Positions 8,776 through 16,466 of a DNA stretch of 55,930 nucleotides are shown one piece after another. The translations under genes and the position numbers were made by a program. The notes under the pieces were generated by a model. It did not search any database, was not told the DNA's origin, and was given only the letters and a program-made list of their open reading frames with translations. This DNA comes from Sporolactobacillus sp. THM19-2 (lineage in GTDB: Bacteria > Bacillota > Bacilli > Bacillales > Sporolactobacillaceae), in assembly GCF_004153195.1 (NCBI RefSeq), contig NZ_SEMC01000016.1, positions 1-55,930 of the forward strand, read 5' to 3'. Position 1 is the stretch's first letter, and each line of letters begins with the position of its first letter.

Positions 8776-9537
8776 TCACTCTGTTATCTTTTTTTCAATA
8801 TGATCCAGGACCCTCTGGATCAGTTCATCCCAGTATCTCCATTCGTGTCCGACATCAGGCTTTTCATCATACGTATGCGGCAGGGTTGATTCATCGAGCT
8901 TTGCTTTAAATTTCAGATTGTCCTGATACATAAAATCGGCGGTTCCACAATACTGGTGGATGACCGGTTTCGGTCCGGAGGTGCCGGCGACTTTATCGAC
9001 GAGGCTAAAAAGGTCATTGATTGAGTGCTCCCACTTTTCCGGGTCGCCGAAAACGGTCCTGAAATCGTGCATCATCTCAGGCTTCCGGTCCAGCATCCCC
9101 CTGACGTCCACGGCGCCCGACATGGAGAAGATCTCTGAGAACTTTTCAGGTTCGTTCAACCCCCATTTCAGTACACCGTATCCCCCCATCGATAATCCGG
9201 CGGCGAATGTCCGGCTGCGCACGCTTTCGACAGGGAACCAGCCCTTTATTTTTTTCGGAAGTTCTTTCGTCAGATACGTCCAGTAATGGTTACCGAAAGC
9301 CATATCTGTATAGAAACTGCGATGCACGTCAGGCATGATAATAAGAAACGGGCGGTTTTCTGCATAGCGCAACACGGATGAATGCATCAGCCAGGTACTG
9401 GAGTCATCTGAGAGTCCGTGCAATAGATAAAGCACGGCCAGTGGATGATCTTTCTGCAACTTATCCGGAATGATGATGTTCACCGTTGTGTCGAGCTGAA
9501 GCGTTTCCGAATAGAATCGGGTCGTCATAAGTGCCAT
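8776..9537 (-). CDS. Esterase-D / tributyrin-esterase-like alpha/beta hydrolase
   Basis: A 253-residue soluble carboxylesterase of the esterase family PF00756, like lactic acid bacterial EstA. It has the oxyanion segment YLLHGLSDD, the nucleophile elbow GLSMGGYG (catalytic Ser), a likely acid in the GTADFMYQ segment and a catalytic His in DVGHEWRYW. Members hydrolyse short acyl esters or S-formylglutathione; which substrate applies here is unknown. ATG 9537 has GGAGGG at proper distance. A good promoter lies at 9595-9623, and a cre-like site lies further upstream at 9736-9749 beside a TnpB element. Confidence 0.8.
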   Translation of the reverse strand: MALMTTRFYSETLQLDTTVNIIIPDKLQKDHPLAVLYLLHGLSDDSSTWLMHSSVLRYAENRPFLIIMPDVHRSFYTDMAFGNHYWTYLTKELPKKIKGWFPVESVRSRTFAAGLSMGGYGVLKWGLNEPEKFSEIFSMSGAVDVRGMLDRKPEMMHDFRTVFGDPEKWEHSINDLFSLVDKVAGTSGPKPVIHQYCGTADFMYQDNLKFKAKLDESTLPHTYDEKPDVGHEWRYWDELIQRVLDHIEKKITE

Positions 9538-9594
9538 ATGTATCCCTCCACTCAAACTGAAACAGGGTCCATCTGCTTCTTCTTACTATATTTT

Positions 9595-9623
9595 ACTATA
9601 TTGTAAGATACCCGCACGATCAA
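9595..9623 (-). promoter_or_regulatory. SigA-type promoter for the esterase gene
   Basis: On the - strand, TTGATC (9623-9618), a 17-base spacer and TATAGT (9600-9595), about 58 bases before the ATG. Confidence 0.6.
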
Positions 9624-9735
9624 TAACAAATGAATACGAAAGCAACAGAAGGGCTTGTATACAAAAATTTTGAAAGGCAATCCATTCATTCGGTATTTTT
9701 CAAAAGGCTGTGAAAAACGTCGTCTTAATTAGTGA

Positions 9736-9749
9736 TGTAAGCGCTATTA
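9736..9749 (-). promoter_or_regulatory. cre-like (CcpA) site overlapping a second -10 box
   Basis: TGTAAGCGCTATTA read on the + strand; on the - strand, TAATAGCGCTTACA fits the cre consensus TGWNANCGNTTWCA with one mismatch. It overlaps a perfect - strand TATAAT (9751-9746). The nearest - strand gene is the esterase about 200 bases downstream. The end of the TnpB element lies about 20 bases upstream of this -10, roughly where the -35 should be. Confidence 0.5.
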
Positions 9750-9772
9750 TAATAAGAATCGAAGTTAGAGGA

Positions 9773-10010
9773 TCAATGACCCTCGACTGAAGTCGAAGGC
9801 TTGCAACTGCCTCAGTGGTACAAACGTCATGCAACAGAGGCATGCTCCCACTCTTTTTGTGAGCGTGATCGCTCACCGGCGTCGCATCATCAAGCTTGGG
9901 GTTTTCACCAAAGCCTGTCCCAGCCCGCTGGGATCGGATGATTGACAGCACCCGTTTTGCTGGCAGGTTTACCCGCCAACCATTAGTCTTTTTCAAAATG
10001 CGGAGCAGCG
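9773..10010 (-). ncRNA. Probable omega-RNA (reRNA) at the TnpB element right end
   Basis: In IS605-type elements the guide RNA scaffold overlaps the end of tnpB and runs to the right end, and the bases just outside form the guide. Here the 200-base region after the tnpB stop is non-coding and rich in short stems (for example GTGAGCGATCACGCTCAC and the final TTCGACTTCAGTCGA hairpin). The scaffold would end near 9773. The guide would be the flank from 9772 downward, which covers the -35 to -10 region of the cre-linked promoter. The boundaries are estimates. Confidence 0.55.
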
Positions 10011-11227
10011 ACTCCACTGACGTATTGTGTCCCGAGTAACTGAATGTTCATCGCGCCAATGCGATCGTCATTACTGCGGGTGCCACAGTTTTCGCAAACG
10101 TACTCGTGCGTTTCGTGGCGACGATGATCTTTATTAATCTTTCCGCATTTGGGACATCGCTGGCTCGTATAATGAGCATCCACTTTAATGACTTCACTTT
10201 GGTTTAAACGGGCCTTATAGGTTAAAAACTGTTCCAGTTGATAGAATGCCCACGACACCTGTTCGTAGCGACGATCTTTGGACACCTTTTCGGTCGCAAA
10301 ACGTACGCCGGTTAAGTCTTCCAGTGTAAACAAGGTATTTGCTCCGTAATGGGCGACGAGTGCCTTTGAAATCTGATGGTTGATGTCTGCCATCCAACGT
10401 TTTTCTCGCTGTCCGATCTTTCGGAGTCGGCGTTTCGCTGAGTATGTGCCTTTAGCCTGAAGCTGCCCCCTAAGTTTTTTATACTTGCTGCGCGTGTGCA
10501 TGATTTCTTTACCGTTGATAAAGAGCGTTTTTCCCTTTTCATCGTAACCGGTAACAAGAAAACGGAGGCCCCGGTCAAGACCTGCCACGTGCTTGACGTT
10601 TTGCGTCTCAAAGTCGGGTACTTCTTTGGTTGCTCCGATATGCAGGAAAAATTTTCCCCGCCTTTGAACAAGTTTAGCTGTGCCAAGCTTCCAGTCCTGG
10701 TTAAGGTACTGTTTAAATCCTTTCGTACTATATGAGACCTTGATGCGTTTGCCCATGGTGTTTAGAGACAGCGTGCCGTCCGAGAGGAAACTGTAATCCC
10801 GGTTAAAAACCAGATCGGCTTGCGGACGGGCAAACTGGATGGGTTTCCACAAATGGTCCAGGGTTTTGCAGGTAAACACAGGGATGGGGTGCCCTTTTGT
10901 ATCCAGCAAGGGGTTCCCATTGGTATTTAATTTCCAGCCGTTTTGCACACGCTCATGGGAAAGCTGCGTGCGAACCGAGCGATAGCGGGCTAACACAGTC
11001 AGCAGGACGGACTGAGCTGCCTGGGATTTGAGTGCATAATCGCGACGCAGTTTATTGTAAAGCCGGTCGTGCAGTTGTACCTGATTCAGCCTAAAGTGAT
11101 GATCAAAATAATAATGAGAGACCTCGTTACAGGCGTTGCGATAGATCATCATTAATGTTTTAAGCCTTTCTGCCTGGTCGCTTGTTACTTTGAGTTTCAG
11201 TTTTAAACTAAGCCCGATATTCACCAT
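9983..11227 (-). CDS. tnpB: TnpB, RNA-guided nuclease of an IS605-type element
   Basis: About 414 residues. The N-terminal helix-turn-helix/wedge region (SLKLKLKVTSDQAERLK) is followed by a split RuvC nuclease: first Asp in GLDRGLRFL, Glu in TLEDLTG, and last Asp in NDDRIGAMNI. Between the last two lies a zinc ribbon CPKCG...CENCG. All three catalytic acids are visible, so it should be an active nuclease rather than a dead TnpB-derived repressor. GAGGTG overlaps the start region; ATG 11227 or the next GTG are both possible. TnpB cuts donor sites guided by omega-RNA and helps retain the element. Confidence 0.9.
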   Translation of the reverse strand: MVNIGLSLKLKLKVTSDQAERLKTLMMIYRNACNEVSHYYFDHHFRLNQVQLHDRLYNKLRRDYALKSQAAQSVLLTVLARYRSVRTQLSHERVQNGWKLNTNGNPLLDTKGHPIPVFTCKTLDHLWKPIQFARPQADLVFNRDYSFLSDGTLSLNTMGKRIKVSYSTKGFKQYLNQDWKLGTAKLVQRRGKFFLHIGATKEVPDFETQNVKHVAGLDRGLRFLVTGYDEKGKTLFINGKEIMHTRSKYKKLRGQLQAKGTYSAKRRLRKIGQREKRWMADINHQISKALVAHYGANTLFTLEDLTGVRFATEKVSKDRRYEQVSWAFYQLEQFLTYKARLNQSEVIKVDAHYTSQRCPKCGKINKDHRRHETHEYVCENCGTRSNDDRIGAMNIQLLGTQYVSGVAAPHFEKD

Positions 11228-11332
11228 GATCACCTCTTTTCTATCACTCTATTATAGACCTGCTTAATAGAAATATTAACCATTTGAGGGTTTATTTGTA
11301 AGACAAGCAGTAGACTTTTTTTATGTAAAAAC

Positions 11333-11394
11333 AACTTGCTGAAACGTCAATTCCTTTCGGTTATTAATAACCGAGTTTCTTTGACTGGCAAGTT
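11333..11394. repeat. Extended palindrome at the left end of the TnpB element
   Basis: Outer arms AACTTGC and GCAAGTT, secondary GAAAC/GTTTC pairing and a perfect 16-base core CGGTTATTAATAACCG. It sits where the left-end hairpin of an IS605-type element is expected, about 100 bases before tnpB. No gene lies between it and the DUF1861 promoter at 11538. Confidence 0.6.
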
Positions 11395-11537
11395 TTATGA
11401 AAAAAAAGAAAAGGCAGGCGCTTATCTATGAGTGTGTCTTAGTTAGGATTAGAGAAAAAAGTTATTATTGTGACAGGTGGTGCGGATGGTACCGGGCGGA
11501 GATGGATAGTCACGTGAAAAAATGCTGAGTCTATTTC

Positions 11538-11565
11538 TTGACATCCATCTCAACAGGTTTATACT
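11538..11565 (+). promoter_or_regulatory. SigA-type promoter for the DUF1861 gene
   Basis: Perfect TTGACA (11538-11543), 16-base spacer, TATACT (11560-11565). The gene starts about 50 bases downstream. Confidence 0.65.
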
Positions 11566-11613
11566 TCTGTCTCTTAGAGGGATACAATTACAATAAACTC
11601 GGGAGGACCGTGG

Positions 11614-12537
11614 ATGATTCAGGGAACAGAATGCAGGACGCTGTTGGAGAAGTATTACAAAGAGAGAAAACCTGCCCGCTTTGTTGAGAAACTGAGGTTT
11701 TCCGGTGTTGGAAATAAGGATGTCTATAATATTACGGCTCCATTTCATGATGAAGGGAAGATGATCATCGCCGGGCGGGTGGAGTCCAGAGACTCTGAGG
11801 TGTCCGTCACCACCTTTTTTGAAAAAAAGGATGGGGTCTGGCGTCTGATGAAGGATATGCCGGCTTTTCCACTGCAGGATCCGTTTATGACGCGTATTGA
11901 CGGCCTGCTTGTGCTCGGCGGTGTCCACGTTTACAGAAAAGACAGTGGCGAGACGACCTGGCGTACGGAACTTTATAAGGGGAAGACAGTGAAGACACTT
12001 GAACCGTTCTTTAATGGTCCGGAGGGCATGAAGGACCTGCGGCTTGCACAGATGCCTGACGGAATCATTCTTGTCCTCACCCGGCCGCAGGGTGAAAAAG
12101 GCGGCCGGGGGAAGATCGGCTTTTTTCTAATTCCGGGCCTGAATGATCTGACGGTGAAAATGATTGAGGACGCACCGATGCTCGAAGGCCATTTTGCCGA
12201 AGGAGAATGGGGCGGAGCCAATGATATTCATCCGCTGAAAAATGGCCATGCCGGCATACTCGGGCATGTGGCCTGTTTTGATGAAAAAGGCGACAGACAT
12301 TATTACCCGATGGTCTTTACCCTTGATCCGCAGACCGGCAATTATACGCCGGTTGAAATCATTGCGACGAGGGCTGACTTTATCGATGGACCGGCCAAGC
12401 GACCTGACCTTAAAGATATCGTCTTCAGCGGGGGCGGAATTCGTGGAAATTCTCAGTTTGTTCTGTATGCAGGAACAAGTGATACGGAAGCGCAGCGCAT
12501 GGTGATTGAGGATCCTTTTGAAAAATACGACAAGTAA
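11614..12537 (+). CDS. DUF1861 family protein (predicted beta-propeller, sugar-active fold)
   Basis: A 307-residue soluble protein without signal peptide. The repeated beta-strand layout and segments such as DVYNITAPF, DPFMTRIDGLLVLGGV and WGGANDIHPLKNGHAGILGHVACF match the DUF1861 family, which resembles five-bladed propellers of GH43/GH130-like glycosidases and phosphorylases. The start ATG 11614 has GGAGGA six bases upstream. It stands alone with its own promoter. Catalytic activity is not established for the family as far as I know. Confidence 0.65.
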   Translation: MIQGTECRTLLEKYYKERKPARFVEKLRFSGVGNKDVYNITAPFHDEGKMIIAGRVESRDSEVSVTTFFEKKDGVWRLMKDMPAFPLQDPFMTRIDGLLVLGGVHVYRKDSGETTWRTELYKGKTVKTLEPFFNGPEGMKDLRLAQMPDGIILVLTRPQGEKGGRGKIGFFLIPGLNDLTVKMIEDAPMLEGHFAEGEWGGANDIHPLKNGHAGILGHVACFDEKGDRHYYPMVFTLDPQTGNYTPVEIIATRADFIDGPAKRPDLKDIVFSGGGIRGNSQFVLYAGTSDTEAQRMVIEDPFEKYDK

Positions 12538-12668
12538 GCGGCTTCACCCTTATCGAAGGTATACGAAAAATCCGCTGATCACGCTAAAAAGATCATGCCG
12601 CCGCGCCCGGTCCGTCGCCCGCCGCTCGGAACGTGATATCGATGAGATGCTGTGGATTCTGATCTTTA

Positions 12669-12691
12669 CCCGGGGCCTGCCCCCGGGCTTT
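12669..12691 (+). terminator. Intrinsic terminator downstream of the DUF1861 gene
   Basis: Arms CCCGGGG and CCCCGGG around CCTGC, followed by CTTTTCT. It lies 130 bases after the stop; no supported gene lies between. Confidence 0.7.
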
Positions 12692-12740
12692 TCTATGGGA
12701 TCAGAAGGTCAGTCCTCAGGCGTGATGCGATAGCACGCTC

Positions 12741-13379
12741 TTAAGTTTCATGGTTTTTCGGAACAACAAACAGTCCGCGCTCCGACCATTCCGCGCCGAA
12801 AATATCATTCCTGCTGATGTTTTTTTCCTTCAGCAGGTCTGTGAGCCACTGCTCATCCTTATCGATAAATTTCAGGTTATCGGTGATCACCTGGCCATTC
12901 GAAATCACTACGACAGGCAAATCAGCCCCGTCGCTTTTAATCACAGTCAGTTGTCCGCTTGGTTCAAGCTGGGCATACTTCAGATCACGCAGGGAAAAAA
13001 TACCGCGCATACGCAGCATCGTTGTAAAGTCAGAGATATCCAGATTGGTCTGGTTGAAATTTTTCACAATAAACTTTCTGTTAACCACCAGCGGGATGAC
13101 CTCACCGGCAACGATCCGGCGCACATCCAGATTTCTCATCTTCAGAAAACGGGCGACGGTCATCATCGCGCTCCACAGAAGAATCACAATGAGAAACTGT
13201 GGGATCCGGATATCGGGATTGTAGATAATACCACCGATGATCGCTCCCAGAACCAGGTTTCCGATCAAATCAACCGGTGACATCTGAGAAAGCTGCGTTT
13301 TGCCTGTTACATTCAAAAAGATAAGCAGACAGATAAAACCAATCAGCAACTTCAGTCCGATTTCTAAAATATCTTGCAT
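12741..13379 (-). CDS. DUF421 family (YetF-like) membrane protein
   Basis: A 212-residue protein with three N-terminal membrane helices (about residues 7-25, 37-55 and 60-78), then two small cytoplasmic DUF421 domains. Family marks are GKTQLSQMSPVDLIGNLVLGA in the helix region and TMLRMRGIFSLRDLKYAQLEPSGQL in the soluble part. In Bacillus, YetF/YrbG-type proteins are linked to spores or stress; the biochemical role is unknown. The start ATG 13379 has a weak GGCGGT site. It is divergent from the hydroxyacid dehydrogenase. Confidence 0.85.
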   Translation of the reverse strand: MQDILEIGLKLLIGFICLLIFLNVTGKTQLSQMSPVDLIGNLVLGAIIGGIIYNPDIRIPQFLIVILLWSAMMTVARFLKMRNLDVRRIVAGEVIPLVVNRKFIVKNFNQTNLDISDFTTMLRMRGIFSLRDLKYAQLEPSGQLTVIKSDGADLPVVVISNGQVITDNLKFIDKDEQWLTDLLKEKNISRNDIFGAEWSERGLFVVPKNHET

Positions 13380-13523
13380 GCTCTACCGCCTTATACTAAG
13401 AGAGACTTTGAAAACAGGATGTCTCACCTCTCCTGAAAAAATACCCCTTACCAGGAAAAGGGAGGAAGATCTTCCGGCAACAGATCTGTTTCGCATCCGC
13501 ATGAATACGCGCAGCCGTTTATG

Positions 13524-13552
13524 GTGACTCCTGTAGAAGGATGTTATATAAT
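13524..13552 (+). promoter_or_regulatory. Promoter of the hydroxyacid dehydrogenase-dipeptidase operon
   Basis: GTGACT (13524-13529), 17-base spacer, perfect TATAAT (13547-13552). The GTG start is at 13601. Confidence 0.55.
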
Positions 13553-13600
13553 TTTTGAAGAACATAGGACAGCCCGCTGAAGAAGGAAGGTGACCTGCAG

Positions 13601-14566
13601 GTGAAAATCCTGTTTTGTGTAGGCAAATCGTATTACTCGATCCATCAGAATATGGTACGTCAGCTGGAGGCAGCCGGGGCAGATGTCTGCTGCCTGATGT
13701 ACGATGAGGCACAGGATAAGCAGAAGATCATTCATGCGATTCATGATGCTGAAATTTATATCACAGCCGTCTCTCCCGCGGACCGGGAAGTCATCGATGC
13801 GGCACCGCAGTTAAAATATATCCTGAAGACAGGGACAGGGCTGGATAATGTGGCTATCGAGTATGCGACGGAAAAGGGGATTTGCGTCAGCAACGCTCCG
13901 GGAGAGAATGCCATTTCAGTTGCCGAGCTGGCGATCGGGCTGATGATTTCCATTTCGAGGATGATCCCGCAGCTGGACCGGCGGACGAAGGATGGCCACT
14001 GGAATCACAGCAATGGATTTGAATGTTATGGGAAAACGCTCGGGATTATCGGATTCGGTGCTATCGGACAGAGAATCGCGCGGATGGCGTCGGCTTTCAG
14101 CATGAAGCTGATGACCTATGGGGTTCATAAGGACTTTGATCAAGCGGCGGAAATCGGCGCTACCTTCGTCGATCTGGATCACCTCCTTGCAGAATCCGAT
14201 TATATTGTGATCAGTACATCTCTGAAAAAAACAAATTTTCATATGATTGATGCAGGGGCACTGGAAAAAATGAAGCAGACTGCCTTCCTGATCAATGTTT
14301 CACGCGGGGCGCTGATCGATGAACCGGCCCTTCTGGATGCCCTGAAAAAAAAGAAGATTGCCGGGGCGGCACTCGATGTTTTTGAATCGGAGCCGCCGGT
14401 GCCCCCTCTTCCGCACCTCGAGAATCTGATCGCGACGCCTCATATCGGCGGAACAACCCAGGAAAGTATCTGGCGTGTCGCTCAGGTAACGATTGAAAAT
14501 GTACGCCGGTTTATCCGCCATGAATCGCCGACCCATGTTGTGAATCGAGTGGACACGTTCAAATAA
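13601..14566 (+). CDS. D-isomer-specific 2-hydroxyacid dehydrogenase (SerA-like)
   Basis: A 321-residue NAD-dependent oxidoreductase of the phosphoglycerate/lactate/glycerate dehydrogenase superfamily. It has the nucleotide motif GIIGFGAIGQRIA (about residues 147-159), the catalytic Arg in INVSRGALIDE, Glu in DVFESEPP and His in ATPHIGGTTQES. There is no C-terminal ACT domain, so it is the short form. The substrate could be 3-phosphoglycerate, glycerate or another 2-ketoacid. The start is GTG 13601 behind GAAGGAAGGTGA. An M19 dipeptidase follows 18 bases later, so the two are probably co-transcribed. Confidence 0.8.
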   Translation: MKILFCVGKSYYSIHQNMVRQLEAAGADVCCLMYDEAQDKQKIIHAIHDAEIYITAVSPADREVIDAAPQLKYILKTGTGLDNVAIEYATEKGICVSNAPGENAISVAELAIGLMISISRMIPQLDRRTKDGHWNHSNGFECYGKTLGIIGFGAIGQRIARMASAFSMKLMTYGVHKDFDQAAEIGATFVDLDHLLAESDYIVISTSLKKTNFHMIDAGALEKMKQTAFLINVSRGALIDEPALLDALKKKKIAGAALDVFESEPPVPPLPHLENLIATPHIGGTTQESIWRVAQVTIENVRRFIRHESPTHVVNRVDTFK

Positions 14567-14584
14567 TAATTGGGAGGTACTTTA

Positions 14585-15625
14585 ATGACCGAAACCCTTG
14601 AGGAGCACGTAAAACGCCTGCAACATCAATTCATCACAGTGGACGCTCATTTTGATCTGTTAATGGAAGTCGATCTTCGGCGAAAGCTGGGCTACAGAAA
14701 GGTGATTGAGACGGAGTTTCTCCCGGGGATCAGAGCCGGCGGTGTTGATGTACTGGTCTGCTCCCTGTTCATATCCAGCCAGTATCTTCCTGAAATGGGG
14801 CTGAAGAAAGCGCTCGATCAGGTGAGCGCGCTGTACTCGGAAATGAAGGAATCGCCGGATAAACTGCAGCTGTGCACAACCTTTAACGAAATCGTTACTG
14901 CCCGGGCGGCGGGAAAACTGGCTATTCTTCTATCGTTTGAAGGCGTAGACCCGCTGACCAATGATCTCGATCTGCTGCAGATTTTCTACAGGCTGGGGGT
15001 GCGTTTTGTCGGACTGACCTGGAGCCGGCGCAATGAAGCAGCAGACGGCTGCCATTTCGCCGATGTTGACGAGGGACAGCAGGGCGGCCTGACTGAATTC
15101 GGTGTCCGCCTGATCGAGCAGGCCCAGAACATGTCTATGATTCTCGATGTCAGCCATCTGAACGATGCGGGATTCGCGGATGTGCTCAGTCGCGCTAAGA
15201 CGCCCGTCATCGCTTCACATTCCAATGCCAGGCGGATAGCTTCATCAAAACGTAATCTGACAGATCAGCAGATCCGCGCACTGGCCGAGACAGGCGGAGT
15301 CATTGGAATGAACGGCTGTAATATGTTTGTTTCTGACAAATATGAAGAAGGCGATGTCGCCCATTTAATCAATCACTTGGATTACATGGTTCAACTGGTC
15401 GGTGCCGAGCATGTGGGTATCGGTCTGGATATCTGTCATTCGATGACGGATATCCCGCTGAAACCTGCCGGACATACCGGACCGGACAACTTTGACATTA
15501 TCCGCAGCCACAGAGATTTTCCTCTTATTATTGAAGAACTGATTAAAAGGGGTTATCCGGACAATCAGATCGGTATGATCCTTGGCGGGAACTTTATGAA
15601 TCTGTACAAAAAAGTATTGAAATGA
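14585..15625 (+). CDS. M19 family membrane dipeptidase
   Basis: A 346-residue zinc dipeptidase like renal dipeptidase, cutting short dipeptides and in some members L-D dipeptides. First metal ligands lie in TVDAHFDLLMEV (H-x-D), a bridging Glu in LSFEGVDPL, and later ligands in DVSHLN and ASHSNARRI; GIGLDICH ends the barrel. There is no signal peptide, so it is cytoplasmic. ATG 14585 follows GGGAGGT at good spacing. It forms an operon with the D-hydroxyacid dehydrogenase, suggesting joint handling of peptide- or depsipeptide-derived acids; that link is inference. Confidence 0.85.
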   Translation: MTETLEEHVKRLQHQFITVDAHFDLLMEVDLRRKLGYRKVIETEFLPGIRAGGVDVLVCSLFISSQYLPEMGLKKALDQVSALYSEMKESPDKLQLCTTFNEIVTARAAGKLAILLSFEGVDPLTNDLDLLQIFYRLGVRFVGLTWSRRNEAADGCHFADVDEGQQGGLTEFGVRLIEQAQNMSMILDVSHLNDAGFADVLSRAKTPVIASHSNARRIASSKRNLTDQQIRALAETGGVIGMNGCNMFVSDKYEEGDVAHLINHLDYMVQLVGAEHVGIGLDICHSMTDIPLKPAGHTGPDNFDIIRSHRDFPLIIEELIKRGYPDNQIGMILGGNFMNLYKKVLK

Positions 15626-15658
15626 AAGAGTTTGAGGATTTTATGCATGATGATAGAG

Positions 15659-15695
15659 ACCCGGCAGGTGATTCTTATGTCAGCCTGCCGGGTTT
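15659..15695 (+). terminator. Intrinsic terminator after the M19 dipeptidase
   Basis: Arms ACCCGGCAGG and CCTGCCGGGT around a 15-base loop, then a short T-run. Confidence 0.85.
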
Positions 15696-15848
15696 AATCA
15701 TTCAAGGGAGCCTGTTTGTCATTATGGAAGGAAGGTCGTGTTACAGTAAACAATGATCTGACAATTACAGAAAAGGCTACTTCAAACGCAGATACAATAG
15801 TGACAACTCTTTCATCATAGTAATCGTCAGATACCACTGTCTTTTCCT

Positions 15849-16091
15849 TCATTCTTTTTCTCTATTCTTTTCATCAATTTGAAAATAACAGGTGAAAAAA
15901 ACAATGAGAATAATTAATGTCGCCCAGGGATCAGGTACGTTGATAATACTATGGGAAGTTCCGTTATACCCTGCAAAAAAGATAGTCATTATGACTAATG
16001 TTAAATATCCATACTTCAAATATGGATTTCTAAAAAGTGGAGCGGAGGAAATAAAGGCCAAAAGCAACATAAGAAAAACAAAATAGTACAC
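15849..16091 (-). CDS. Small hydrophobic membrane protein, unknown
   Basis: About 80 residues with three likely membrane helices: YYFVFLMLLLAFISS, YGYLTLVIMTIFFAGY and ATLIILIVFFTCYF, and a charged tail (DEKNREKE). GTG 16091 is preferred because GAAGGAG lies about eight bases upstream; in-frame codons further up have no site. No family is recognised. It is isolated, and its promoter is not clear in the AT-rich upstream stretch. Confidence 0.5.
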   Translation of the reverse strand: MYYFVFLMLLLAFISSAPLFRNPYLKYGYLTLVIMTIFFAGYNGTSHSIINVPDPWATLIILIVFFTCYFQIDEKNREKE

Positions 16092-16466
16092 GAATAAACA
16101 CTCCTTCACTCAAGTTTCATTTTCCCCCTGAGTGGTAATTTTCTTCCGTTTATCATATTATCATGTTATCATAAAAGACAAAAAAATCACTTTTTGAGGT
16201 GCGTGTCAGGCTTTCCTCGAGAACTTGGACGAGAAAAAATGGAATCTTCTGAGGATTCAAATCCGTAGCCAGTGCGCCGTGCATCATCTCAGAAAATACC
16301 ATGTGACGCTGAGCGAAGCTGGATACCTGGAGGTTTACCTCTATTCTTGTGACTGCATTCCTGACCATTTTATGGTTTAAATAACTTAACCATCCATATT
16401 TAAATTTTATCATAATCGAATAGTGACAGAATTCATAAGATGAATCCAGGGGAAAGAGGAATTGTA
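16092..16466. other. AT-rich intergenic region upstream of gabT
   Basis: About 375 bases without a convincing gene. An 86-codon frame on the - strand (16153-16413) lacks a ribosome site and homology. The stretch at 16140-16175 has repeated TTATCAT words. No riboswitch or cre site is recognised. Confidence 0.4.

Larger units (their letters stand above)
9773..11395 (-). mobile_element. IS605/IS1341-type transposable element carrying tnpB only
   Basis: The element comprises tnpB, a right end with the TTCGACTTCAGTCGA hairpin (9783-9797) and a left end with an extended imperfect palindrome at 11333-11394. The palindrome has outer arms AACTTGC/GCAAGTT and a perfect core CGGTTATTAATAACCG. No tnpA (Y1 transposase) is present, so movement would need a transposase from elsewhere. 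The exact ends are inferred: right end near 9773 after GGGTCATTGA, left end near 11395-11399. Sub-terminal hairpins without terminal inverted repeats are typical of IS200/IS605. Confidence 0.7.

Noticed and set aside
12506-12733. 75-codon frame after the DUF1861 gene
   Set aside because: It runs through a strong terminator, is Arg-rich in the manner of random GC-rich sequence, and has no ribosome site.
13601-15625. Vancomycin-resistance-like vanH/vanX pair
   Set aside because: The dipeptidase is M19, not the M15 VanX type, and there is no ligase or sensor gene nearby.
16153-16413. 86-codon frame on the - strand upstream of gabT
   Set aside because: No ribosome site, no recognisable family, and it fills the region where the gabT promoter must be.
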